Source of the DNA: Candidatus Regiella insecticola LSR1
GTDB lineage: Bacteria; Pseudomonadota; Gammaproteobacteria; Enterobacterales; Enterobacteriaceae
Length of the DNA stretch: 64,000 nt
Direction: 5' to 3'
NCBI RefSeq assembly: GCF_000143625.1
Contig: NZ_GL379589.1
Location: 550,373 to 614,372, forward strand
This document shows positions 30,839 through 41,867 of this stretch, piece by piece. Made by a program: the position numbers and the translations under genes. Each line of letters starts with the position of its first letter. The stretch's first letter is position 1. The notes beneath the pieces were generated by a model. It searched no databases. It saw only the letters and a program-made list of their open reading frames with translations, and was not told the DNA's origin.

Positions 30839-33460
30839 CTATTTGTTTTCAAAAGTTTCATTTTTGACCTGACGAGTCTTAACAGTAACCAAATTCATCA
30901 GTTTACCAGGAACATAAAATACCTCAGGCTTGGTCAACTCGTCTAAATATTTAGTCACTGAATATTCTCGACACGCATACTCATAAACTTGTTCTTTTTT
31001 GGCATCAACAGGCACAGTGATTTTGCCACGTACTTTGCCGTTGACTTGTACAATCACTAAATTAACTTCTTCAATCATTGCCTGCTGATCGACAACCGGC
31101 CAAGGGGCGGTATCAATATCGCCTTCACCCCGTAATTGTTGCCATAGGATAAAACAAATATGGGGGCTGAATGGATATAACATTTTCACCACCGCCAACA
31201 ATGATTCTTGCATCAATGCGCGAGCGGATTCAGTATCCTGTGGTGCATTATTAAGCTGTTTCATTAATTCCATGATAGCTGCTATAGCGGTATTAAATGT
31301 CTGACGACGGCCAATATCGTCAGTAACTTTAGCGATAGTTTTATGGAGATCACGTCGCAAAGATTTCTGTTCGGGATTTAAACAAGTCTTGTCCAATTCT
31401 TGCGTAGCGCCTTTTCCAACATGATTAAAAACCAGGCGCCAAAGACGTTTCAAAAAGCGGTTCGCCCCTTCAACGCCGGATTCTTGCCATTCTAATGTCA
31501 TTTCAGCGGGCGCAGCGAACATCATAAATAATCGCACCGTATCCGCCCCATATTTTTCGACCATTAATTGTGGATCGATGCCATTATTTTTCGATTTTGA
31601 CATCTTACACATGCCAGTATACTCAAGCTGATGACCTTCATTATCGACCGCTTTAACGATACGCCCCTTATTATCGCGTTCGACAATGGCATCAATCGGA
31701 GAAACCCAAATCCGTTGACCATTATCACCAATATAATAAAACGCATCCGCCAACACCATGCCTTGACAAAGCAAACGTTTGGCAGGCTCATCAGAATTAA
31801 CGAGGCCAGCATCGCGCATCAATTTATGGAAGAAACGAAAATACATCAAATGCATGATGGCATGCTCAATACCGCCGACATATTGATCTACCGGTAACCA
31901 ATAATTAGCAGCAGCAGGATCTAACATACCGCGATCATAGTTTGGACAGGTATAGCGCGCATAATACCAAGATGATTCCATAAAAGTATCAAAGGTATCC
32001 GTCTCACGCAGACCCTGCAAACCATTAACGGTCGTTTTAGCCCACTGTGGATCGGATTTAATTGGGCTGTTAATGCCATCCATTATTACATCTTCTGGCA
32101 GAATAACGGGCAACTGATCGGCAGGAGCGGGAACTACACTACCGTCTTCCAGGGTGATCATCGGGATAGGTGCCCCCCAATAGCGTTGACGCGAAACCCC
32201 CCAATCACGCAAGCGATAGTTAACTTTTTTCTGACCCGCACCGACCGATACGAGCTTATCGACAATAGCATTAGCGCCATCTTGATGATTCAAACCATCG
32301 AATTGATTTGAATTAAATAACCTACCTTTTTCAGTCATCGCTTGTTGATTTAAGTCAGGCACTTGATCATCAGCGGTCAATATTACCGCTTTAATCGGCA
32401 AACCATATTTTACAGCAAATTCCCAATCGCGTTGGTCATGAGCAGGAACTGCCATCACAGCACCGGTGCCGTAATCCATCAGCACAAAATTGGCGATCCA
32501 AATCGCAATTTTTTCGCCGCTGAGAGGATGAATAGCAAACAAACCTGTTGCCATGCCTTTTTTTTCCATTGTCGCTACGTCAGCTTCAGCAATTTTAGTA
32601 TTACGGCATTGCTCGACGAATTCAGCCACGCCGGAGTCGATGGCAGCCACTTGTAAAGAAAGTGGATGACCTGCCGCTACCGCTAAGTAGGTGACCCCCA
32701 TAAAGGTATCAGGGCGCGTACTGTAAACCGTTAACTTTTCTTTCATACCCACAACATCGAAACTGATTTCCACCCCTTCAGAGCGACCAATCCAGTTCCT
32801 TTGCATGGTTTTCACTTGCTCTGGCCAGCTTTCTAGCTTGTCTAGATCATCGAGTAATTGATCGGCGTAAGCAGTAATTTTAATGAACCATTGCGGGATC
32901 TCTTTACGTTCAACTTTACTATCACAACGCCAACAGCATCCATCGATCACTTGCTCATTAGCCAATATGGTACGATCATGAGGGCACCAGTTAACCGCTG
33001 ATGTTTTTTTATAGGCCATGCCTTTTTGATATAACTGGGTAAAAAACCACTGTTCCCAATGATAATAATCCGGTTTACAGGTCGCAATTTCACGATCCCA
33101 GTCGTAACTGAAGCCCAATAATTGCAACTGTTTCTTCATATAATCGATATTTTCATAAGTCCAAGGGGCAGGAACGGTATTATTTTTCACCGCCGCGCTC
33201 TCTGCCGGGAGACCGAAGGCATCCCATCCCATAGGCTGTAAAACATTTTTACCTAACATAAGTTGGTAGCGAGAGATGACATCACCGATAGTATAATTAC
33301 GAACGTGCCCCATATGCAGGCGACCAGAAGGGTAAGGTAACATCGAAAGGCAATAGTATTTTTCTTTACTGCTGTCCTCGACCACCTTAAATGTTTTTTT
33401 CTGCTGCCAATGAAGCTGTACCTGTGGTTCGATATCTTCTGGACAATATTGTTCTTGCAT
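30839..33460 (-). CDS. leuS: leucyl-tRNA synthetase
   Basis: Class I synthetase charging tRNA-Leu. It is 873 residues (E. coli 860). The HIGH-type motif HMGH is at 49-52, the CP1 editing domain is in the middle ([21 protein letters not shown]), KMSKS lies near residue 630, and the anticodon-binding C-terminal domain ends with the tRNA-binding tail. Intact. First gene of leuS-lptE-holA-nadD; lptE starts 9 bp after it. Confidence 0.97.
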   Translation of the reverse strand: MQEQYCPEDIEPQVQLHWQQKKTFKVVEDSSKEKYYCLSMLPYPSGRLHMGHVRNYTIGDVISRYQLMLGKNVLQPMGWDAFGLPAESAAVKNNTVPAPWTYENIDYMKKQLQLLGFSYDWDREIATCKPDYYHWEQWFFTQLYQKGMAYKKTSAVNWCPHDRTILANEQVIDGCCWRCDSKVERKEIPQWFIKITAYADQLLDDLDKLESWPEQVKTMQRNWIGRSEGVEISFDVVGMKEKLTVYSTRPDTFMGVTYLAVAAGHPLSLQVAAIDSGVAEFVEQCRNTKIAEADVATMEKKGMATGLFAIHPLSGEKIAIWIANFVLMDYGTGAVMAVPAHDQRDWEFAVKYGLPIKAVILTADDQVPDLNQQAMTEKGRLFNSNQFDGLNHQDGANAIVDKLVSVGAGQKKVNYRLRDWGVSRQRYWGAPIPMITLEDGSVVPAPADQLPVILPEDVIMDGINSPIKSDPQWAKTTVNGLQGLRETDTFDTFMESSWYYARYTCPNYDRGMLDPAAANYWLPVDQYVGGIEHAIMHLMYFRFFHKLMRDAGLVNSDEPAKRLLCQGMVLADAFYYIGDNGQRIWVSPIDAIVERDNKGRIVKAVDNEGHQLEYTGMCKMSKSKNNGIDPQLMVEKYGADTVRLFMMFAAPAEMTLEWQESGVEGANRFLKRLWRLVFNHVGKGATQELDKTCLNPEQKSLRRDLHKTIAKVTDDIGRRQTFNTAIAAIMELMKQLNNAPQDTESARALMQESLLAVVKMLYPFSPHICFILWQQLRGEGDIDTAPWPVVDQQAMIEEVNLVIVQVNGKVRGKITVPVDAKKEQVYEYACREYSVTKYLDELTKPEVFYVPGKLMNLVTVKTRQVKNETFENK

Positions 33461-33706
33461 AGCGGCGGCTAATCCTATTAATAATAAAAATTTTTCCTAT
33501 CCTCCTAGCATAACTGATAAGCAGTGGAGGCAACAACTGCCAACAGAAATCTAAGAACAGGCGCTAAGGAGCGAATTGTGCTGGCAAGCTGCTGTCAGTA
33601 GAAATCTACTTCCCCGCTCATACATTTGATAATGAACTATAATAAGATTATTTATTGATCAGATAACGCATTTGTTATTTTAATCTAATGTAATAGCGAG
33701 GTCATT

Positions 33707-34168
33707 ATGCAACTATTTAGAATAAATTTAACAAACCTTGTCGAAGAAATAAAAAAAAACTATTCACAATATGATGAAATAAGGACTAACCTTAAACAAG
33801 TTGGAAATACCTTTCATAAAAGTTGTCCTGCAATTACAGCAAGAAAAAAAGAATTTTTGTTTAATAATTTAAATAAAAAAATTAAAGCCGTAAGAAAGAT
33901 TATTGATCATAAATTGGCAACCACAGACAAGAAAATTATTCGATTAAAAAATAAAAATTCAATTACCATTGAAGCAGCAGAAAACTTTATTATTGAAGGT
34001 AGAGATTCTAAGATTGTCGATTTATTAATGGGAGAAAATTGCTTCTGGTATAAATTAGGCGAAAAAGAATCAAATCGAAACGATTTATTTAAAGCAGTAG
34101 AATTATTTAAAAAACAAAAAAAATATAAGGCACTGCTGGAGGAAATTAATCATGGTATTAAATTATAA
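33707..34168 (+). CDS. hypothetical Lys/Asn-rich protein
   Basis: 153 residues, no recognised family. Very rich in Lys, Asn and Ile, mainly helical or coiled-coil-like (KKIKAVRKIIDHKLATTDKKIIRLKNK), no signal peptide. A/T-rich compared with its neighbours, which fits a lineage-specific or acquired gene. The start is preceded by AGCGAGG, a fair ribosome binding site, which supports real expression. Flanked by repeats. Function unknown; the 246 bases before it contain nothing recognised. Confidence 0.55.
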   Translation: MQLFRINLTNLVEEIKKNYSQYDEIRTNLKQVGNTFHKSCPAITARKKEFLFNNLNKKIKAVRKIIDHKLATTDKKIIRLKNKNSITIEAAENFIIEGRDSKIVDLLMGENCFWYKLGEKESNRNDLFKAVELFKKQKKYKALLEEINHGIKL

Positions 34169-34278
34169 TCGTACTTGCCGGAAAAAATTAAAATACTTAT
34201 TTACTTTATATAAATTGTGCTGTTAGAGATCTTTTTCATCGGTTGAGCCGCCATAGAAAGAAAATGCACAATAGACAC

Positions 34279-34422
34279 TAGACCTCTTCGGAAACCTACT
34301 GCGTGATACGGATCCTGCGTTGTCCGGTGCGCGCAATCCTCATGTACTTTATGTTAACGAAGGTTGCTGTGCACCGGGCGCCTTGACTCCACATAACGAA
34401 CTACGGTTTCCAAAGAGGTCTA
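34279..34422. mobile_element. M140 MITE, copy 5
   Basis: Nearly identical to the copy at 2441, including GACCTCTTCGGAAACCTACT and GTTTCCAAAGAGGTC ends with flanking TA. The rest of 34423-34654 holds only short repeat debris (AGACTTCTCG…, TAGACTTCTTGCATAAATC) before bcp. Confidence 0.87.
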
Positions 34423-34654
34423 CTATAAGACTTCTCGAAAAATCGTAGTGTACAATCAGGCAAACACAGCGCAGAATTCATGCCATGCAGTCGGCTATGC
34501 AACAAGTCTATTTTATCTGGCGTAGACACAAATTATTAAACAACTTTCAAACAATTATGTACAGAGCGGAATACACTGGGCACAATTAGTATTAGACTTC
34601 TTGCATAAATCTATTATGAATTATTCATAGCCTAGATCAGACGGAGAGCTAATA

Positions 34655-35134
34655 ATGAACACATTAAAAGCCGGTGATAATGCGCCGGAATTTGTTTTAC
34701 TCGATCAGAATGGCCTGAAAACCAGCTTGGCAGACATTCCGGGAAAACGCGCCTTAATTTATTTTTATCCCAAAGCCATGACGCCAGGTTGTACCGTTCA
34801 GGCCTGTTGTTTGCGTGACAATATGGCTAAATTGGCGGCAGCTAACGTCGAAGTAATGGGGATAAGCACCGATAAACCCGAAAAACTCCTCCGTTTTTTC
34901 GAAAAAGAATTATTAAATTTTACCCTGTTATCTGATGAAACACATGAAGTCGCTGAAAAATTTGGCGTGTGGGCGAAAAAATCTTTTATGGGAAAAACGT
35001 ACGAGGGGATCCATCGAATTAGCTTTTTAATTGATGAAGCAGGCAAAGTAGAAAAAGTGTTTGATGATTTTAAAACCAGCAACCACCATGATATCGTGCT
35101 TAATTATTTACAACAAAAAACCACATCGAAATAA
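34655..35134 (+). CDS. bcp: thioredoxin-dependent thiol peroxidase Bcp
   Basis: A peroxiredoxin that reduces hydroperoxides with electrons from thioredoxin. It is 159 residues (E. coli 156). The peroxidatic cysteine lies in YPKAMTPGCTVQACCLRD (Cys46), followed by Cys51/Cys52. A clear GGAG lies before the start. Upstream of bepA, as in the enterobacterial bcp-perM-bepA block, but perM is missing. Confidence 0.95.
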   Translation: MNTLKAGDNAPEFVLLDQNGLKTSLADIPGKRALIYFYPKAMTPGCTVQACCLRDNMAKLAAANVEVMGISTDKPEKLLRFFEKELLNFTLLSDETHEVAEKFGVWAKKSFMGKTYEGIHRISFLIDEAGKVEKVFDDFKTSNHHDIVLNYLQQKTTSK

Positions 35135-35216
35135 AAATAACAACTTTTAACCGGTGATCGTCCTGCATTGAGCAAAGAAAAAAACCTTCATGGATTGGCG
35201 ATGTCATAAATAGTAT

Positions 35217-35359
35217 TAGACCTCTTTCGAAACCTACTGCGTGACACGGATCCTGCGTTGCTCGGTGCGCGCAATCCTCATGTACTTATGGCAATGAAGG
35301 GTGCTGTGCGCCGAGCGCCTTGATTTCGTATCACTCGCTACGATTTCGAAAGAGATCTA
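35217..35359. mobile_element. M140 MITE, copy 6
   Basis: TA-bounded; ends GACCTCTTTCGAAAC and ATTTCGAAAGAGATC. Occupies the bcp-bepA gap where perM would be expected. Confidence 0.85.
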
Positions 35360-35385
35360 TTACATCAAAAGGAGAGTTTTTTTAT

Positions 35386-36958
35386 ATGGTTTTTTTCAAG
35401 CTCAGCAAAACAGTGATCACCCTATTAAGCCTCTTACATTGCTGGCCAACCACCGCCGCGGCAGTATCAGATCCGCTACCTGATATCGGCACAACAGCGG
35501 GCGGTATACTTAGCATCAATCAAGAATTGGCGCTGGGTGATTTTTATCAGCGCCAAATGCGTGCTCGGGCACCCATAATTAATGATCCACTGTTAAGTCA
35601 ATATATTAATCAATTAGGTAATAAATTAGTCCTCAATGCGCATTCGGTTCTGACACCTTTTCATTTTTATTTAATTAATAACGATCTGATCAACGCTTTT
35701 GCTTTTTTTGGTGGCAACGTGGTATTACATTCGTCCCTGTTGTGGCATACCGAAAATGAAAGTGAATTAGCTTCGGTCATTGCCCACGAAATTGTACATG
35801 TCACCCCAGGGCGGGATCTAACTCATTAATTAATCAATTTTAGATTACAAAACACACAATTTGTGTATATTAATTAAACATATGAGAAAATTTCGTCTGC
35901 GAAATGCTTAAATATTGATCTTATTGATGACAAAAAATACAAAGTGGAATCCCGCCCTGCATGTCACCCAACGTCATTTAGCGCGTGCCATGGAAGAAAC
36001 AAAAAGCACAGCTCCACTAACCTGGGTCGGCATGCTAGGTTCTGTTTTGTTAACCATGGCTAATCCACAAGCAGGAATGGCAGCACTAAATTCAACTATC
36101 GCCGGTAACCAACAAGGTATTATTAGTTTTACTCAGTTAAATGAGCAGGAAGCCGACCGTCTTGGGATTCAAATTTTGCAACGTTCGGGGTTTGATCCAC
36201 AAGCAATGGCGAGTTTTTTGCGCAAGCTAGCTGATCAAGCCCGTTATGCTGACGTCCCTCTTGAGATATTACAAACTCACCCCTTACCAGAGAGTCGTGT
36301 ATCGGATGTACGAAATCGCGCAGATCAGATGCCAGCACGTCCCGTGAATTCTTCACAAGAATATTGGTTTGCAAAGGTACGTATTCTTGCCATGTATTCA
36401 CAAAAAAATAACTTGCGGGATGATTTATTTACTCGCCTTAATAAAAGCACTCGCGAGCAACAATTAGCCGCTAAATATGGTCAAGCCATTATGTTTTTTC
36501 AAACTAAAAATTATGGCCATGCTCGTCATATATTAGAGCCTTTATTAGCACAGCAACCGGATAACATCTGGTTTCTTGATTTAATTACCGATATCGATCT
36601 GGCAGAAAACAAAAATGAGAAGGTATTACAGTTAAATCTCGCTAACGCCTACATTAAAGGAGGCCAACTGGTTGCAGCCAGTAAATTATTATATTCCTAT
36701 ACCTTCGCTTATCCCGATGATCTGAATGGCTGGGATTTACTGACCGAAGCGATGGCGAAACAAGGGAAGCGCGATGAAGAATTGGCGGCGAGGGCGGAGC
36801 GTTTAGCGCTCTGTGGTGCTCTCTCTCAAGCCATCGAAGTATTAAGTAATGCCAGCACACAGGCAAAGCTCGGTAGCCTGAACCAAGCACGCTATGATAC
36901 GAGAATTGATCAATTACGGGCATTAAATCAGCGCTTTCGCCAATATACCTCTTTCTAA
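35386..36958 (+). pseudogene. bepA: BepA (YfgC) periplasmic metalloprotease/chaperone, split by a MITE
   Basis: BepA assists LptD assembly and degrades stalled LptD. The start is taken as MVFFKLSK at 35386, after GGAG, with a signal peptide. The zinc motif reads HEIVHVTQRH once a 153-bp MITE (35807-35959) and its 10-bp duplication are removed. The M48 domain and TPR region (to FRQYTSF) are otherwise intact. The 163-bp insertion is not a multiple of three and brings a stop directly after HEIVHVT. The last bases and stop at 36956-36958 lie in an M140 MITE remnant, so both ends of the decay involve MITEs. Confidence 0.9.
35807..35959. mobile_element. 153-bp MITE with ISAs1-type ends (family M153), complete
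   Basis: Starts CAGGGCGGGATCTAAC and ends GTGGAATCCCGCCCTG, matching the ISAs1-family termini at 22365/23512. Perfect 10-bp duplication CATGTCACCC at 35797-35806 and 35960-35969. No coding capacity; A/T-rich interior. Confidence 0.95.
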
Positions 36959-37018
36959 ACCTACTGCGTGACGCGAATCCTGCGTTGCCCAGTGCGCGTA
37001 ATCCTCATGTACTTTTTG
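36945..37018. mobile_element. M140 MITE, copy 7, left half
   Basis: TACCTCTTTCTAAACCTACT … GCGCGTAATCCTCATGTAC, cut by an IS3-family element. Supplies the bepA stop. Confidence 0.75.
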
Positions 37019-37024
37019 TGGTGG

Positions 37025-37815
<791 letters not shown>

Positions 37816-37908
37816 TATTCCACCTGTTTTGATAACCTGAGTTTATCACTTGGTTTTTATCAGGTGGCCAAATTAACTATGCCACTACACTGCCGTAAGG
37901 AAATATTA

Positions 37909-38818
37909 GACCTCTTCGGAAACTAGCATTCATATAAGAATTTTGGTAAAACACTCCTGAACAAGGAGCCGCCATGAAATATGAAGTAATAAAAGTACTG
38001 GAAGAGGAAAAATTTCGTCGCTTAACGGGTGTTAAACGCAGTACATTTGAAAAGATGATAAAGATATTGAATGAAGCAGATAAGAGTAAGCAAGGGAAAG
38101 GAGGTCGGAAACCCAAGCGGGGTTTAGAAGAGCGCTTATTAATGGCACTGGAGTATATACGAGAATATCGCACTTATTTTCATGTCAGCCAAAGCTATGG
38201 CGTGAGTGAGAGCACATGCTATGAAACGATTAAATGGATAGAGAATACGCTAATAAAGCATCCTGATTTTGCCCTACCTGGACGCAAAGCTGTATTAAAA
38301 AGGGATAGGGAGTATGAGCTGGTTCTTATTGATGCCACAGAAACGCCGATTGAACGTCCCCAAAAAAACAAAAGCCGTTTTACTCAGGAAAAAAGAAACG
38401 ACACACCTTAAAAACACAAGTGCTCGTTGATAAAAAAAGTAAAGCAGTCATCTGTACAAGCTTTACGAATGGGAGGCGCCATGATTTTAGGTTGTTTAAG
38501 GAGTCTGGTGTGCGAATACATCCTGACATCAAAACAGTTACCGATACAGGTTACCAAGGGCTTGGCAAGATTCATTCAAACTCGGCGTTGCCTAAGAAAA
38601 AGACAAAGAAAAATCCCTTAACAAAAGAAGATAAACGCAACAATCGTGCGTTATCAAGCCAGCGTGTATTAAACGAACATGTCATTGGTATGATTAAAAG
38701 ATTTAAAATTGTATCAGACCGTTATCGAAACAGGCGAAAACGTTTTGGATTAAGATTTAATCTGATTGCTGCAATTTATAATATGGAAATTAGATAAATG
38801 ATAGTTTCCGAAGAGGTC
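37909..38818 (+). mobile_element. IS5-family element, copy E, complete
   Basis: 910 bp with flanking TA. Left-end variant CATTCATATAAG, like copies A and B. Confidence 0.93.
37974..38797 (+). CDS. IS5-family transposase (frames 37974-38411 and 38420-38797)
   Basis: Two-frame structure and protein identical to the copy at 9814. Confidence 0.87.
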
Positions 38819-38888
38819 TATTGAAAAACAGCCGAAAGTGAATACGCATCGCCACGACGGCCGGAGTACATTTTTACGTGCCCGCATC

Positions 38889-39155
38889 ATCATGATAAAG
38901 GCAAGACTTCAGGGTTTAATACATCGACAAAGCGCACTTTATCCTGCTCGCTAACTTGACGCTCACCGCCGCTTCAATTACGACAGTAAGCAGACTCATA
39001 AAAACTGGTTTTTGTACTGAGATGAGTCTAGTCTTTATTTGGCATAATATAAAAAGACTAGCAGAAATGGCATAAATAACAGGTCGAAATGAATAGGTAA
39101 CTTATTGATAAATAATGACTGAAAAGTTGTGCGTTGTTGTGTTTTGTCGCCTATT
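38889..39155. repeat. duplicated non-coding segment, shorter copy
   Basis: Matches 23542-23887 but lacks the stretch between AAAGACTAGCAGAA and TGGCA(C/T)AAATAACAGG. No gene recognised here; 39156-39305 is the A/T-rich leader of the BON-domain gene. Confidence 0.7.
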
Positions 39156-39305
39156 ATGTAAGCAAAAATATTTTATTTATTTGTTTTTAATGGATTATTT
39201 TTCCTTACTGTAACTATCTTGATAATAGTCTATATTGTTTACTGAAATAACCGGTTAATACTTTTCACTAACTACTGGTTTCATAACTAACACAGGAATA
39301 GATGG

Positions 39306-39764
39306 ATGAAAAATAAAAAATTTACTTATTCACTTATAGCCGCCGCTTTAGGGATGGCCAGTATGAGCGGTAGCCTCTTCGCTAAACCCGTATCGAATAA
39401 AGCAGAAAATTCGGTTGAACAAACAGGAAGCAAAATCGATGAAGTGGTGTCGAAAGACCCTGCTCAGGCTGAAAGAACCGCCGCAGAGGCCGCTAAAGCG
39501 GGCGGTGCAAAACCACCGAGCGAGAGCCAATCCATCACTGCATCTGCCCATGATGCCTTCATTACCACCAAAGTAAAAGCGGTATTACTCGCGACCAGTG
39601 GCGTACCTTCACATGATGTAAAGGTAGAAACTAATAGCGGTGTGGTGCATCTTAGCGGTGATGTAGAAAATAAAGAACAAATAGAAAAAGCACAAAAAGC
39701 GATTGAAGATAAAAAAATTGACGGTGTGAAAAGTATTAAAAATGATCTGAAGGTTAAACACTAG
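39306..39764 (+). CDS. periplasmic BON-domain protein, OsmY-like
   Basis: 152 residues. A signal peptide (about 1-26, ending SGSLFA) is followed by an Ala/Glu/Lys-rich hydrophilic region and one BON domain (about 85-152: DAFITTKVKAVLLATSGVP … VVHLSGDVENKEQIEKAQKAI). OsmY of E. coli has two BON domains and about 200 residues, so this is a shorter relative. BON domains bind membranes or lipids. A GGAAT lies before the start. Envelope-stress role inferred from the family only. Confidence 0.82.
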   Translation: MKNKKFTYSLIAAALGMASMSGSLFAKPVSNKAENSVEQTGSKIDEVVSKDPAQAERTAAEAAKAGGAKPPSESQSITASAHDAFITTKVKAVLLATSGVPSHDVKVETNSGVVHLSGDVENKEQIEKAQKAIEDKKIDGVKSIKNDLKVKH

Positions 39765-39775
39765 TACTTTGGCCG

Positions 39776-39797
39776 GCTGGTCGTTATATCGACCAGC
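39776..39797 (+). terminator. hairpin after the BON-domain gene
   Basis: GCTGGTCG and CGACCAGC form an 8-bp stem, 11 bases after the stop. No strong T-run follows, so termination may be weak. Confidence 0.45.
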
Positions 39798-40066
39798 TTC
39801 AAACAATAAAAAACACGTTATCTCGTTAAAATAAAAAATTATCTAAGTTGATCCAATAAATAATAATTCTGTTATGCTATATTGGTATTTGCATTATAAA
39901 TATTATTTATATTCGATCATTTAAATATTAATTCATGTTATGAACTAGGAAGTAAGATAGAAGATTTATCCGTTGTAAATTATTAATGCATAATATTACC
40001 TTGCATATTAAGTTAATAAATATACAATTTTATTTATATAAAAAATCAAATAATGGATCCTCATAT

Positions 40067-41491
40067 ATGAATCAATATTTATCTCACACTAATACCCTTG
40101 CGTTAATTGCGGGTGGCCCCTTTCCTACTATAAGCATGCAAGACTATCGTTCATTAAACGCCATCAATAAAATGATCGTAGATAAAACCGCTCAGCTCCA
40201 TCGATACAATAATGATACTTCATCCGCTATTGGTGCAGAAAAAAAATATAAAATCGTTGACGATAATGCGCACATACATATACAAGAATTTAAAGATAAT
40301 AAATTAATCAATGTTTTTATACTTAACTATATCGATGATAATTTCATCGGCTATGAAGAAGTCATCAATAAGTATGATAAAAATAATCAACTCGTCAGCT
40401 GCTCACGTTCTACCTACGATATCAATAATCATTTTACTTACCGGGTAGTGTCTCACTATAACACTAGAGGTGAGTTGGTAAATACCGTTAAAACCCTATT
40501 TGAATACGATTCAAGTGATGTGATGACAGGCAGTCTTGAACTAAAGTACGATGCCAATAATCAATTAATTCAGAAAGTAAAATCGAAATATGATCTCACT
40601 GAGAGGGGCATGAGTATCAGAAAAAGAGAATTTAACTACGATACCAAAGGTTTAATGACTGACAGTAGTGAAGCCGTCTATGATGCTCAGGGTCTGTTAA
40701 CTTATCATACTCAGTCAGAATATAACGCCAATAAAAAAATGGTTAAGCAAATAAATAGCGAATTTGATTACGATCCAAAGGGTCGTTTGTTAACGGAAAA
40801 TCAAATACATTATGATGCAGATAATCAACCCACTGAATATGTAAAAAATTTCCAAGATTATGGCACCGAAGGACGTTTACTGAAAAAAAGCACGTCAAGA
40901 TATGACCCAAAAGGTGTATTGATCGGCACTGCTGAGGTTAAGTATCAATATGATGCTAATGGCCAATTGGTTTCCCAGCAAGAAGCGGAATATGACGCCG
41001 ATAAAAAAATCGTTGGCACAAATAGCATGACATTTAATTATGATGCTGAAGGTAACTTATTAACTATCCGGCATGAATTTACCGATCAAAAAGATAAATT
41101 AATTCATCTAATCGAATCAAAATACGATGATGATAATCAGTTTATAGGTCGTAGTGAAGTCGATTATTTCTATGATAGTGAGGGTAAATTATTTAAGAAG
41201 TGCACTGAACATTACGATGCTAATCAAAAATTAATCAATAGCTTTTTTTTAACAAAAGAAAATACTGAAGCCCCGCTTACCACTAATGCAACTGAATCTG
41301 AGGTTAATCAAAGTGACCTATTGACCAATGCCGATAGCAAAAACAAAGAAGTTAACTTAATGGACACATTAATCGCAGAAATTCATGGCTGGGCAAACCC
41401 TGAAAAAATAAATCTTTTCAATGTTATGTCCAACGTGCCCAATGCATTTTTACCGACATTACCCACACTTCTGGTGAATAGATTTAATTAG
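40067..41491 (+). CDS. YD-repeat protein of unknown function
   Basis: The start is taken as MNQYLSHTNTLAL at 40067; an upstream in-frame ATG at 39986 would add 27 atypical residues. About 474 residues. Residues from about 95 to 395 consist of some 17 degenerate units built on YD..(G/N)(Q/L)L, alternating a long form (F.YD..G.L) and a short form (YD.N..L), with 16-20 residues each. This recalls YD/Rhs-type beta-hairpin repeats, but there is no Rhs core signature, no toxin C-terminus, no signal peptide and no membrane segment. Similar lines suggest internal duplication. It stands alone, A/T-rich, with a terminator after it. Secreted or surface effector is a guess. Confidence 0.7.
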   Translation: MNQYLSHTNTLALIAGGPFPTISMQDYRSLNAINKMIVDKTAQLHRYNNDTSSAIGAEKKYKIVDDNAHIHIQEFKDNKLINVFILNYIDDNFIGYEEVINKYDKNNQLVSCSRSTYDINNHFTYRVVSHYNTRGELVNTVKTLFEYDSSDVMTGSLELKYDANNQLIQKVKSKYDLTERGMSIRKREFNYDTKGLMTDSSEAVYDAQGLLTYHTQSEYNANKKMVKQINSEFDYDPKGRLLTENQIHYDADNQPTEYVKNFQDYGTEGRLLKKSTSRYDPKGVLIGTAEVKYQYDANGQLVSQQEAEYDADKKIVGTNSMTFNYDAEGNLLTIRHEFTDQKDKLIHLIESKYDDDNQFIGRSEVDYFYDSEGKLFKKCTEHYDANQKLINSFFLTKENTEAPLTTNATESEVNQSDLLTNADSKNKEVNLMDTLIAEIHGWANPEKINLFNVMSNVPNAFLPTLPTLLVNRFN

Positions 41492-41600
41492 CTTTTAGCT
41501 TCTCAGAGCCTGTTCCAAATCTTTAGGCTCTCAGTGGCTAATGTTAACGATTAAAAAATAGACTTAAAATAATATTTTTAGTGATGGTAGGAAATTAAAA

Positions 41601-41624
41601 AACGGCTCAGAGAGCCGTTTTTTT
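41601..41624. terminator. bidirectional terminator between the YD-repeat gene and purL
   Basis: AACGGCTCAGAGAGCCGTT forms an 8-bp stem with a 3-base loop, followed by T7 on the plus strand and T-rich on the minus strand. Confidence 0.85.
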
Positions 41625-41751
41625 ATACCCACCGTCCTTCAAAGCTGCCGCTAGGCAGCCAGGGGGCTGATGAGCATATAGCTGAATCGGTACATGACTG
41701 GGATGAGCGATCGCGGCCAACGCCGCCGTAACTTTAAAGGCGAAGGGTATA
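41624..41751. repeat. ERIC-like palindrome, copy 10
   Basis: TATACCCACCGTCCTTCAAAG … AAGGCGAAGGGTATA with a mixed core (GATGAGCATATAGCTGAATC). Its right TATA is shared with the next repeat. Confidence 0.83.
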
Positions 41752-41853
41752 GCCGAATTAGTTTAATTTGATTCAAGGCGGAGGAGCGCAGACAGTACAA
41801 ATAGTACGGCAAGCGACGACAACGCAGAATCAAATTAAACTGCTTTGGCTATA
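41748..41853. repeat. 106-bp palindromic repeat (family P106), copy 1
   Basis: Begins TATAGCCGAATTAGTTTAAT and ends ATTAAACTGCTTTGGCTATA, with a conserved core containing CAGTACAAATAGTACGG and CAAGCGACGACAACGC. A second full copy at 62706 has the same length and also follows an ERIC-like repeat. Confidence 0.88.
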
Positions 41854-41867
41854 TATAATCAATTATG

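Noticed and set aside
35320-35385. Upstream start for bepA
   Set aside because: The in-frame ATG at 35320 lies inside the M140 MITE; the start at 35386 has GGAG and a normal signal peptide.
39986-40066. Longer start for the YD-repeat gene
   Set aside because: The extra 27 residues are encoded by very A/T-rich leader sequence and lack a ribosome binding site; MNQYL at 40067 is the better start.
40067-41491. Full Rhs/YD toxin
   Set aside because: No Rhs core motif, no DPxG-type junction and no toxin domain; only YD-like units are visible.
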